Origin: Cognatishimia activa
GTDB taxonomy: Bacteria; Pseudomonadota; Alphaproteobacteria; Rhodobacterales; Rhodobacteraceae
Assembly: GCF_017798205.1 (NCBI RefSeq)
Contig: NZ_CP060010.1
Span: 992,001-1,056,000, forward strand
DNA length: 64,000 bases
Reading direction: 5' to 3'
The position numbers and the translations under genes were made by a program. Within the stretch, counting starts at the first letter, position 1; every line of letters begins with the position of its first letter. The notes under the pieces were generated by a model. That model did no database searches, was not told the DNA's origin, and was given only the letters and a program-made list of their open reading frames with translations. Positions 57,334-64,000 of the stretch are shown here, piece by piece.

Positions 57334-58323
57334 ATGCAAACCGGACCAAAGAACCTGATCACCGATGTCGCGGGCCTCAAGGTCGGCAATGCACAGGATG
57401 CACGGGTTAAGTCAGGGACCACGGTTCTGACGGCCGACGCACCCTTTACCGCAGCCGTGCACGTCATGGGTGGTGCACCGGGTACAAGGGAAACGGACTT
57501 GCTTGCGCCGGATAAAACCGTCGAAAAAGTCGATGCTTTGGTGCTGTCGGGCGGATCCGCCTTTGGTTTGGACGCGGCCTCTGGCGTCGCGGACAAGCTT
57601 CGCGCAGATGGCCGAGGCTTTCTGGTCGCGGATCAGAACGTGCCGATTGTGCCCTCTGCGATCTTGTTTGATCTGCTCAATGGCGGCGACAAAGGCTGGA
57701 GCCGCTCGCCTTACTACGAATTGGGAAAAGCAGCCCTCGCAGATGCATCAGAGGACTTCACCCTAGGCACGCAAGGCGCTGGAACAGGCGCAACCACCGC
57801 CTCGTTCAAAGGCGGTCTTGGCTCGGCATCGCTCCTCACTCCCTCCGGTCACACCGTCGGAGCGCTCGTCGCTGTCAACGCGCTCGGGGATGCGGTTGTA
57901 CCGGACACCGGCAATTTCTGGGCCGCCCCGTGGGAAATCGGCAAGGAATTTGGCGGACGCGGCTGCGCGGCCAAAATTCAAACCGCATGGCCCAAAACCA
58001 AACTGTCTGACCAGAACACCACGATCGCCATTGTCGCCACAGATGCCGACCTCTCCAAAGCAGAACTGACCCGCTTTGCCACCGCCGCGCATGACGGAAT
58101 GGCGCGCGCACTTGTTCCGTCCCATACCCCAATGGACGGAGACCTCGTCTTTGGCGTGTCCACAAATGCGAGGCCGATCCAAGACCCTCTCGCCGATCCA
58201 ATCCTGCTTGGCCATGCCGCAGCCACCTGCCTTGCCCGCGCAATTGCCCGAGGCGTCTATGCCGCCACCTCATCCGAAGGCGACCTCCTCCCCAGCTACA
58301 GTGCGGCCTATCCACACGGCTAA
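57334..58323 (+). CDS. P1 family peptidase (DmpA/BapA type)
   Basis: About 329 residues of the self-processing N-terminal-nucleophile hydrolase family. KNLITDVAGLKVGNAQDARVKSGTTVLTADAPFTAAVHVMGGAPGTRETDLLAPD is the N-terminal region. VLSGGSAFGLDAASGVADKLRADGRGF is a hallmark. GAGTGATTASFKGGLGSASLLTPSGHTVGALVAVNALGD precedes the expected processing serine region. DmpA-like enzymes cleave beta-aminopeptides or D-amino acid amides. ATG 57334 is taken; 57319 is an alternative. No obvious operon partner. Confidence 0.87.
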   Translation: MQTGPKNLITDVAGLKVGNAQDARVKSGTTVLTADAPFTAAVHVMGGAPGTRETDLLAPDKTVEKVDALVLSGGSAFGLDAASGVADKLRADGRGFLVADQNVPIVPSAILFDLLNGGDKGWSRSPYYELGKAALADASEDFTLGTQGAGTGATTASFKGGLGSASLLTPSGHTVGALVAVNALGDAVVPDTGNFWAAPWEIGKEFGGRGCAAKIQTAWPKTKLSDQNTTIAIVATDADLSKAELTRFATAAHDGMARALVPSHTPMDGDLVFGVSTNARPIQDPLADPILLGHAAATCLARAIARGVYAATSSEGDLLPSYSAAYPHG

Positions 58324-58330
58324 CCCGCTT

Positions 58331-58359
58331 TGTCATAAAACCGCTGCGCTCACGTCACA
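58331..58359 (+). promoter_or_regulatory. Possible Pho-box half repeats
   Basis: TGTCATA at 58331 and CGTCACA at 58353 are 22 bp apart, matching two of three positions of an 11-bp-period PhoB array with a missing centre. They lie upstream of the phytase-like gene, which is suggestive only. Confidence 0.25.
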
Positions 58360-58416
58360 TAGGCTTAACACCCGCCCGTCATCCCGCCCCCACCTATATT
58401 GAAAATGGAGGGATTG

Positions 58417-60603
58417 ATGTCTGCGCGTTTCCTTTGCCTGACATCGGCCGTAGCCCTGACCGCTGGTCTGGCCCACGCCGAAATGAATTTTAACCGTATC
58501 GCAAGCTTTGCCACGCCTTTGAACATGGCGGCGGGCGAAGACACTAAACGCGAAACCAGCCCCGAGATCATCGATGTGACGGCCGACGGGATGACCCTGG
58601 TCTACACCGACAGCCCTCTCGAAGCGCTTGGCCGCGTCGACATCACCGATCCAGCAAACCCGCAGCCTCTTGGCAATATCGCTCTGCCAGGCGAACCGAC
58701 CTCTGTCGCTGTGATCGGTGCGACCGCCTATGTCGGCGTGAACACATCCGAAAGCTACACCGCCCCCTCCGGCATGCTGAAAGCCATCGACGTGGCAACC
58801 GGTGCGGAACTGGCGTCCTGTGATCTGGGCGGTCAGCCTGACTCCATCGCGAAGTCCAAAGACGGCGCCTTCATCTCTGTCGCCATCGAAAACGAGCGTG
58901 ACGAAGACCTGAACGACGGCCTCATCCCTCAGCTGCCAGCTGGCAACTTAGTGATGATCAACACAACCAAAGGTGGCCTGGACTGCGCGTCGTTGAAAAT
59001 GGTGGACCTACGTAGCCTCGCAGACATCGCGCCGAGCGATCCAGAGCCGGAATATGTGTCCATCAACGGACTGGGTGAAACGGTGATCAGCCTTCAGGAA
59101 AACAACCATATGGTTGTTGTGTCCAAAGACGGCGAGATCGTGAACCACTTCTCTGCAGGTGCGGTTGACCTGACCAACATCGACGCCACCGACGAACGCG
59201 CGATCCTGTCTTTCACAGAAACCCAAATGGGTCGCCTGCGCGAGCCGGATGCGGTGGCATGGATCGACGACAACCACTTCGCGACCGCGAACGAAGGCGA
59301 CTATAACGGCGGCTCGCGCGGCTGGACCATCTTCAACAAGAATGGCACCGTTGTTTACGAAAGCGGCACTGATTTCGAGCACGCCATTGTGCAGATCGGC
59401 CACTACCCTGACAAACGTTCCGACTCTAAAGGTGTCGAGCCTGAGTCCGTAACATTCGACGTCTTCAACGGAACACCATTTGTCTTCGTCGGCGCAGAAC
59501 GTGCCTCCGTTGTGGGCGTCTATAACGTCACGAACCCTGCCGCTCCGGTTCTGGAACAACTGCTCCCATCCGGTGTCGGCCCAGAGGGTTACGTGACAAT
59601 CCCATCCCGCAGCCTGCTGGTCTCTGCGAACGAAAAAGACCTGATCGAAGACGGCGGCGCGCGTGCGCATGTCATGATCTTTGAGCAACAAGAAGCACCT
59701 GCAGTTTACCCACACCTCACCTCTGAAGACATGGACGAGCTGACCGGTTGGGGCGCGATCTCTGGCATGGTGGCTGACAAGGACGGGATCATCTGGGCAG
59801 TTAACGACAGCTTCTATCTGTTCCAACCGACGATCTTTAAGATCGACACCACCCAAACCCCTGCGAAAATCGTCGATGCGATCCGCGTTGTCCGCCAAGA
59901 CGGCAATCCAGCGCAACAGATCGACATGGAAGGCATCACGCTGGACGGCAAGGGCGGCTTTTATGTTGCATCCGAAGGCCGCACCGAGCGTGTGATCCCG
60001 CATGCGATCTATCACGTCTCTGCAGAGGGCGTGATCAAGAACCGCAAGGGCGAAATCGGCCTGCCTGCCGAGCTGATGGCGGTTGAGAAACGCTTTGGCT
60101 TTGAGGGCATCACCCGCGTCGGCGACACCCTGTGGATGCCAGTTCAGCGCGAATGGAAAGATGACCCGAAAAACCATGTGAAACTGGTGGCCTATAACCT
60201 GAAGACCAAAGAATGGGGCGCGGTGCATTATGAAAAAGCCGAGCCAGCCAAAGGTTGGGTTGGCCTTTCGGAAATCACAGCCCATGGCGACTATGTCTAC
60301 ATCATCGAGCGCGACAACCAGCATGACGCGCGCGCGGTGACCAAAAAGATCTACCGCGTGGCTCTGTCCGATATGGCGCCAGCGCCTCTGGGCGGTGCGC
60401 TGCCTGTGGTCAAAAAAGAGCTGGTCCGTGACCTGATCCCGGACCTGACCTCGACCGGTGGCTATGTTCTGGACAAAGTCGAGGGTCTTGCGATCTTTGA
60501 AGACGGTACTGCGATTTTCTCAACCGACAATGACGGCGTGGATGATCACTCTGGCGAGACGATCTTCATGAACATTGGCAATATCGAGAGCCGCAATTTC
60601 TAA
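58417..60603 (+). CDS. Secreted beta-propeller / phytase-like esterase protein
   Basis: A 728-residue exported protein. A GGAGGG site 5 bases upstream fixes ATG 58417, giving signal peptide MSARFLCLTSAVALTAGLAHA. The N-terminal ~400 residues are a seven-blade-like propeller of choice-of-anchor-I type (TPSSIAVIGATAYVGVNTSE-like repeats, then DAVAWIDDNHFATANEGDYNGGSRGWTIFNKNG). The C-terminal ~300 are phytase-like esterase (DELTGWGAISGMVADKDGIIWAVNDSFYLFQPTIFKID, MEGITLDGKGGFYVASEG, DKVEGLAIFEDGTAIFSTDNDGVDDHSGET). Acidic calcium-binding residues fit an extracellular phosphoesterase. The substrate is unknown. Confidence 0.83.
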   Translation: MSARFLCLTSAVALTAGLAHAEMNFNRIASFATPLNMAAGEDTKRETSPEIIDVTADGMTLVYTDSPLEALGRVDITDPANPQPLGNIALPGEPTSVAVIGATAYVGVNTSESYTAPSGMLKAIDVATGAELASCDLGGQPDSIAKSKDGAFISVAIENERDEDLNDGLIPQLPAGNLVMINTTKGGLDCASLKMVDLRSLADIAPSDPEPEYVSINGLGETVISLQENNHMVVVSKDGEIVNHFSAGAVDLTNIDATDERAILSFTETQMGRLREPDAVAWIDDNHFATANEGDYNGGSRGWTIFNKNGTVVYESGTDFEHAIVQIGHYPDKRSDSKGVEPESVTFDVFNGTPFVFVGAERASVVGVYNVTNPAAPVLEQLLPSGVGPEGYVTIPSRSLLVSANEKDLIEDGGARAHVMIFEQQEAPAVYPHLTSEDMDELTGWGAISGMVADKDGIIWAVNDSFYLFQPTIFKIDTTQTPAKIVDAIRVVRQDGNPAQQIDMEGITLDGKGGFYVASEGRTERVIPHAIYHVSAEGVIKNRKGEIGLPAELMAVEKRFGFEGITRVGDTLWMPVQREWKDDPKNHVKLVAYNLKTKEWGAVHYEKAEPAKGWVGLSEITAHGDYVYIIERDNQHDARAVTKKIYRVALSDMAPAPLGGALPVVKKELVRDLIPDLTSTGGYVLDKVEGLAIFEDGTAIFSTDNDGVDDHSGETIFMNIGNIESRNF

Positions 60604-60626
60604 GACTTCAATCTAAATCAACGACA

Positions 60627-60655
60627 CCGCGCGGAGCTCCTTCGCGCGGCTTTTT
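60627..60655 (+). terminator. Terminator after the phytase-like gene
   Basis: CCGCGCG (60627-60633) and CGCGCGG (60643-60649) form a stem followed by CTTTTT. A clear intrinsic terminator 24 bases after the stop. Confidence 0.85.
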
Positions 60656-60709
60656 ATTGGGCTTGTGGTCGAGTACCGCTCGCCTATGCTGCAGCCGAAA
60701 GGGGCAGCC

Positions 60710-61567
60710 ATGACATTTCAGGATCTTACTCGCCTCGCAGCTCTGGTCTTTATATCAGTAACATTGATCGTCATCGGGGATACCTGCGGCAAGCTGTTGG
60801 GGCAACGCGGAGTCGATCCTGCCTTTATCGCCTTCTCGCGGTTTTTCATCGGCGCATTGGTGATCCTACCCATCAGCGGCATTCGGTTGCACGAGATCAA
60901 AGGCTTGCTGAACTGGCGCATCATCCTGCGTGGTGCTCTGATTGCAGGAGGGATCCTGTCTATCCTCACCGCCTTGAAAACAGAACCCATCGCTAATGTT
61001 TTTGGCGCGTTCTTCATCGGGCCTGTGGTCGCCTATGTTCTGGCTATCTTTCTCCTTGGTGAGCGCCCAACGCTTGGCCGCAGCCTGCTGCTTGCCCTTG
61101 GCTTTGGTGGCGTCATGCTGGTCGTAAGGCCCGGCTTTGACATGAGCCCTGGCATCGGTTTTGCGCTCTTGGCAGGTACGTTTTACGGCTGTTTTCTGGT
61201 TGCCACCCGGGTAGTTGCGAATGAGGCACGCCCTAGGCTCTTACTCCTCTCGCAACTTGTTGTTGGCAGCATACTTCTAGCGCCCTTGGGGGCCTCGATC
61301 CCGTTGCCCGAGGGATCAGCCGCGCTTTACCTTTTGATCCTCGGCAGCGCACTTGGATCCGCATCTGGAAATTATCTGCTCGTCGTGGTCAATCGTCGTG
61401 CCGAAGCCAGCCTGATCGCCCCGCTGATTTACACACAGCTTATTTCCGCGACGGCCGTCGGACTCTGGGTTTTCGGAGACGCACCTGATCCCGTTGCAAT
61501 GCTTGGACTGATCCTGATCCTATTGTCTGGCACCGGGTCTCTCTGGCTACGCTGGCGCTCAGCCTAG
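60710..61567 (+). CDS. EamA family (DMT superfamily) transporter
   Basis: About 285 residues, ten membrane helices in two EamA repeats. The first begins ALVFISVTLIVIGDTCGKLLGQRGVDPAFIAFSRFFIGALVILPI. The second begins GIGFALLAGTFYGCFLVATRVVANEARPRLLLLSQLVVGSILLAPLG. ATG 60710 after AAAGGGGCAGCC is preferred to a GTG start at 60665. Export of an amino acid or metabolite is the common role; the substrate is unknown. It is convergent with the PhyH-like gene, overlapping by four bases. Confidence 0.85.
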   Translation: MTFQDLTRLAALVFISVTLIVIGDTCGKLLGQRGVDPAFIAFSRFFIGALVILPISGIRLHEIKGLLNWRIILRGALIAGGILSILTALKTEPIANVFGAFFIGPVVAYVLAIFLLGERPTLGRSLLLALGFGGVMLVVRPGFDMSPGIGFALLAGTFYGCFLVATRVVANEARPRLLLLSQLVVGSILLAPLGASIPLPEGSAALYLLILGSALGSASGNYLLVVVNRRAEASLIAPLIYTQLISATAVGLWVFGDAPDPVAMLGLILILLSGTGSLWLRWRSA

Positions 61568-62358
61568 CGTTCAAAGATCACTGGAAACCAATCTTCTCGC
61601 AACACCTGCCCCGCGACCATATCATGCCCGGGAAATGGCGGAGATGTGCGCCCCGGCCGTTCGACATAGCGCGCGTCATCCCCAATCATGCGCAAAGAAA
61701 ACGCCCGCCGCCGCGCCTTGGCTTCATTGCCCCGCGCGCCATGTAAGATCGCAAAGTTGAACGCCACAGCGTCGCCCGGTTCCATCGCCCATTCCCGGAT
61801 CTCCATGCCCTCGGCATCCGGATCCGGCACCGGCATATAGGCGTCCTCATCGGGATAGAAATTCTCTTCTGACAGCCAGCGCGTCGGCAAGACCGGCTTT
61901 TCCCATTTGTGAGACCCCGCCACGCAGCGCAAAGATGCTTCGGTCACAGGATCGACCGGAGACCAGAAGCTGACGTTTTGAGTACCGTCGACGAAATAAT
62001 AAGGCCCGTCCTGATGCCAAGGCGTCGGCTTGGACGTGCCGGGTTCTTTGACCAGAATATGGTCGTGAAACACCTGAACGCGCGATGATCCCATCAAATC
62101 CGCCGCGACCTCGGCGGCTGCAGAAGTGCGGATCACCTCTTCAAACTCGGGAATGCGCGTCCAGTTGCAATAGTCATCAAAGAACCGGCCGGCCTCGCCC
62201 TCTTTGAGGTTTTCGGCCGCGTAAGGGCCTGGTTCTGCCATGTTGCGATCTATGCCCGCACGCAGGGTTTCAACGTGATCGGCAAACATGCCTTTGATCA
62301 GGACAACGCCATCGCGTTGAAAAGCATCAATGTGGTCTTGGCTCAGTAACGCGTGCAT
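61564..62358 (-). CDS. Phytanoyl-CoA dioxygenase (PhyH) family protein
   Basis: A 264-residue Fe(II)/2-oxoglutarate oxygenase. ALLSQDHIDAFQRDGVVLIKGMFADHVETLRAGIDR is the typical start. The iron-binding H-x-D is in KPTPWHQDGPYYFVDG and the distal H in FNFAILHGARGNEAKARRRAFSLRMIGDDARY, where arginines bind 2-oxoglutarate. GGAGGACT precedes the ATG. Members include ectoine hydroxylase and halogenases; the substrate here is not readable. Confidence 0.88.
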   Translation of the reverse strand: MHALLSQDHIDAFQRDGVVLIKGMFADHVETLRAGIDRNMAEPGPYAAENLKEGEAGRFFDDYCNWTRIPEFEEVIRTSAAAEVAADLMGSSRVQVFHDHILVKEPGTSKPTPWHQDGPYYFVDGTQNVSFWSPVDPVTEASLRCVAGSHKWEKPVLPTRWLSEENFYPDEDAYMPVPDPDAEGMEIREWAMEPGDAVAFNFAILHGARGNEAKARRRAFSLRMIGDDARYVERPGRTSPPFPGHDMVAGQVLREDWFPVIFER

Positions 62359-62446
62359 GGGCAGTCCTCCGAGGACAGAGCCTATGACCGACGGCTAGGC
62401 AGGGTCAACTTGGAAACACACCTCCAAGCCTGTCACAGCAAAACAA

Positions 62447-62478
62447 AAAGCGGAGGCAGATGCCCCCGCTTTGATCAT
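62447..62478 (-). terminator. Terminator after hsp20
   Basis: GCGGAGGCA and TGCCCCCGC pair with one G-T and, on the minus strand, are followed by TTTTTGTTTT. It ends the Hsp20 transcript just downstream of its stop at 62500. Confidence 0.75.
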
Positions 62479-62499
62479 CTAGAAAACTGATAAGTGCCG

Positions 62500-62970
62500 T
62501 TAGTTGACAGCCTTCGCGTCGACCACATCCGCTTCAATCGCAGGCTTGCCACGCGCGATTTCGATGCGACGGGGCTTCAGCGCCTCAGGCACTTCGCGCA
62601 CAAGCTCGATGTGCAGCATGCCGTCTTCGTGGCTCGCTCCGGTGACTTTCACGTGATCGGCCAGCTGGAACTTGCGTTCAAAGGAACGGGTTGCAATGCC
62701 ACGGTGCAGGAAGGTTTTCTCATCCTTCGCAGGCGTCTTTTTTGCAGTCACGATCAGCGCGTTTTCCTTGACCTCGATGGCCAGGTCTTCGGCGGCAAAG
62801 CCGGCGACAGCGAGCGAGATGCGGTAGGCATCATCTGCGGTTTTCTCAATGTTGTAAGGGGGATAGCTGGGCACCGACACATCAGAGGTCAGAACGCGAT
62901 CCATCATGTCTGCGATTTGGTCAAAGCCAACAGAGGCACGGTAGAGCGGTGCGAAATCAAAGCTACGCAT
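62500..62970 (-). CDS. Small heat shock protein Hsp20
   Basis: A 156-residue alpha-crystallin-domain chaperone of the IbpA type. SFDFAPLYRASVGFDQIADMMDR is the usual N-terminus. YPPYNIEKTADDAYRISLAVAGFAAEDLAIEVKENALIVTAKK forms the crystallin core, and FLHRGIATRSFERKFQLADHVKVTGASHEDGMLHIELVREVPEALKPRRIEI its end. A GAAAGGATGACTCT site precedes the ATG. It holds unfolding proteins for refolding by DnaK. Confidence 0.93.
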   Translation of the reverse strand: MRSFDFAPLYRASVGFDQIADMMDRVLTSDVSVPSYPPYNIEKTADDAYRISLAVAGFAAEDLAIEVKENALIVTAKKTPAKDEKTFLHRGIATRSFERKFQLADHVKVTGASHEDGMLHIELVREVPEALKPRRIEIARGKPAIEADVVDAKAVN

Positions 62971-63087
62971 AGAGTCATCCTTTCAAAGCGACAACGTTTT
63001 GGGCCTTCCCATTGGGGACAGGCGGTTATGTCCCGGACCCGACTTCGGCGTCCGATGAGGATGAGATATGAACGGGAATTTCGCGTT

Positions 63088-63900
63088 TCAAGGCTTGAGA
63101 AATTTTGCGCCGCTCGCGGGGCGATTTTGATCCACTGTGATGCGTTTTGCGCCGGTTGAAACCTGCGGCAGGCCCTGTGGACGGGCAGCATTGCTCAGCC
63201 TGTCGACAATGCCATTTAGCTTCATACCAATGGTGCGGTTTTCACCTGCCTCAGTCTGCCAGTTCCCCGATACGAGCGACAAAACACGGATGCGACCGTC
63301 TTCCATAGCAAACACCGGAGCACCTGAAGATCCAAAGGTCGTGTCGCAGTCAAACTCCCAGAGCTGCGCGTTCTGGCGCATGACATTGCACTCGGGTTGC
63401 CAACTCATCGCCTGGGCGCGACCCCGGCCATAGGACATAACTTGCACACGATCGGCACGGTCGTGGCCTTGGTGGATCTTAAAGGGGGAGGCTTCCAGAA
63501 AGGATACAGGCCGATCCAAACGTAAAATGGCGACATCCAATGCGGCGTCCTTGGCCATCATAATGGGGCCGTTGTAGCGAAACTCTGGCGACATCGTGTA
63601 GGACACCACGCGGCGTTCAAACAGAGACTGGCCGTTCAGGTAACCCGCCCGAAATACCGCACCTTTGACGTCGATTTTGCGCGCTGTCTTGCGTTCAAAC
63701 AGGCAATGCGCCGCCGTCAACACCTGATCTTTGGAAATCAAAACACCCGTGCAGAAGCCCGATGGCAAATCGAGGCGACCAACCGCCTCCCATCCCAGCA
63801 TATCGCCGCGGTTTTCCATGACTTCCAACGCGCTGCCTGCTTGCACAGCGGACGCAAAAGAAGCGAAAATCCCAAAAGCGAGCGCAGTTAAACTCTTCAC
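63088..63900 (-). CDS. Trypsin-like serine protease, secreted
   Basis: A 270-residue protein with signal peptide MKSLTALAFGIFASFASAVQA (GTG start at 63900). The S1 triad is visible: His in DQVLTAAHCLFE, Asp in MAKDAALDVAILRL and Ser in TTFGSSGAPVFA. Two cysteines flank the histidine block. It is a periplasmic or extracellular V8/trypsin-like protease. The next gene on the minus strand stops 4 bases upstream, so the two may be co-transcribed. Confidence 0.87.
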   Translation of the reverse strand: MKSLTALAFGIFASFASAVQAGSALEVMENRGDMLGWEAVGRLDLPSGFCTGVLISKDQVLTAAHCLFERKTARKIDVKGAVFRAGYLNGQSLFERRVVSYTMSPEFRYNGPIMMAKDAALDVAILRLDRPVSFLEASPFKIHQGHDRADRVQVMSYGRGRAQAMSWQPECNVMRQNAQLWEFDCDTTFGSSGAPVFAMEDGRIRVLSLVSGNWQTEAGENRTIGMKLNGIVDRLSNAARPQGLPQVSTGAKRITVDQNRPASGAKFLKP

Positions 63901-63903
63901 GGA

Positions 63904-64000
63904 TTAAGAGCCTATTGCCGAGGTCAGCGTCGCCAAAACATTACTCACGCCAACTGCCAAAGACACGGGTTCTCCATTGGCCTTCGCCATCGCGGAAACC
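63904..64000 (-). CDS. C-terminal fragment of an unidentified gene
   Basis: On the minus strand an open frame enters from the window edge and ends at TAA 63904-63906. The last residues read VSLAVGVSNVLATLTSAIGS. Only about 31 codons are present and no family can be named. Its stop lies 4 bases before the protease start, which supports a coupled upstream gene. Confidence 0.4.
   Translation of the reverse strand, partial: VSAMAKANGEPVSLAVGVSNVLATLTSAIGS

Noticed and set aside
59008-60324. 438-codon open frame opposite the phytase-like gene
   Set aside because: Antisense shadow of a gene with signal peptide and two clear domains.

Overview
The window looks like a chromosomal segment of a marine Rhodobacterales (Roseobacter-group) alphaproteobacterium. 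The basis is moderate-to-high GC coding sequence, dense ATGA-overlapping operons, and a gene set typical of that group: TRAP transporters, a TauR/Tpa/Xsc taurine module, hpsN with suyAB for dihydroxypropanesulfonate, a PreTA pyrimidine module, DUF1523 and DUF3726 proteins, and HemP. I saw no rRNA, tRNA, CRISPR array, insertion sequence or phage gene. Database identity was not tested; all names rest on reading the proteins.

Layout. (1) 1-9.2 kb: the 5' end of a probable malonyl-CoA decarboxylase gene with a YciI-like gene (minus). Divergent from these is a catabolic operon of FAH hydrolase, nitroreductase, OsmC, a three-gene TRAP transporter and an intradiol ring-cleavage dioxygenase, with a GntR/FCD regulator and a hotdog dehydratase. 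(2) 8.2-16.7 kb: a LacI regulator with a paired operator, hpsN and two more dehydrogenases (DHPS to sulfolactate), a GntR/UTRA regulator, suyAB (sulfolactate to pyruvate plus sulfite), comC and a LysR gene. (3) 16.8-22.5 kb: an unassigned tight operon of aldehyde dehydrogenase, M19 dipeptidase, an unknown 555-residue protein, DUF3726 and a second Ldh2-type oxidoreductase. A TPR-sulfotransferase follows. (4) 24.3-36.0 kb: reductive pyrimidine catabolism (PreTA, dihydropyrimidinase, ureidopropionase), an NMT1-type ABC importer and two RutR-like regulators. (5) 36.2-37.8 kb: glucokinase and two tandem hemP genes that are easy to miss. (6) 37.9-48.1 kb: taurine import (tauABC), tpa, tauR, xsc, tauZ and pta. 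(7) 48.7-53.1 kb: soeABC, a cytoplasmic sulfite dehydrogenase. (8) 53.2-64 kb: a frameshifted autotransporter, small membrane proteins, a NavBac-type sodium channel, a P1 peptidase, a secreted propeller/phytase-like protein, an EamA transporter, a PhyH dioxygenase, Hsp20 and a trypsin-like protease.

How it fits together: the DHPS/sulfolactate arm and the taurine arm both release sulfite in the cytoplasm. SoeABC can oxidise it to sulfate and TauZ is placed to export sulfite or sulfate; carbon leaves as pyruvate or as acetyl phosphate, which Pta turns into acetyl-CoA. Several promoters carry readable operators: a LacI pair spaced 22 bp, a 16-bp palindrome in the suyA promoter, TauR-like direct repeats with a 22-bp period at tpa, xsc and tauR, and RutR-like palindromes. 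The best candidate for an undescribed system is the operon at 16.8-22.5 kb.
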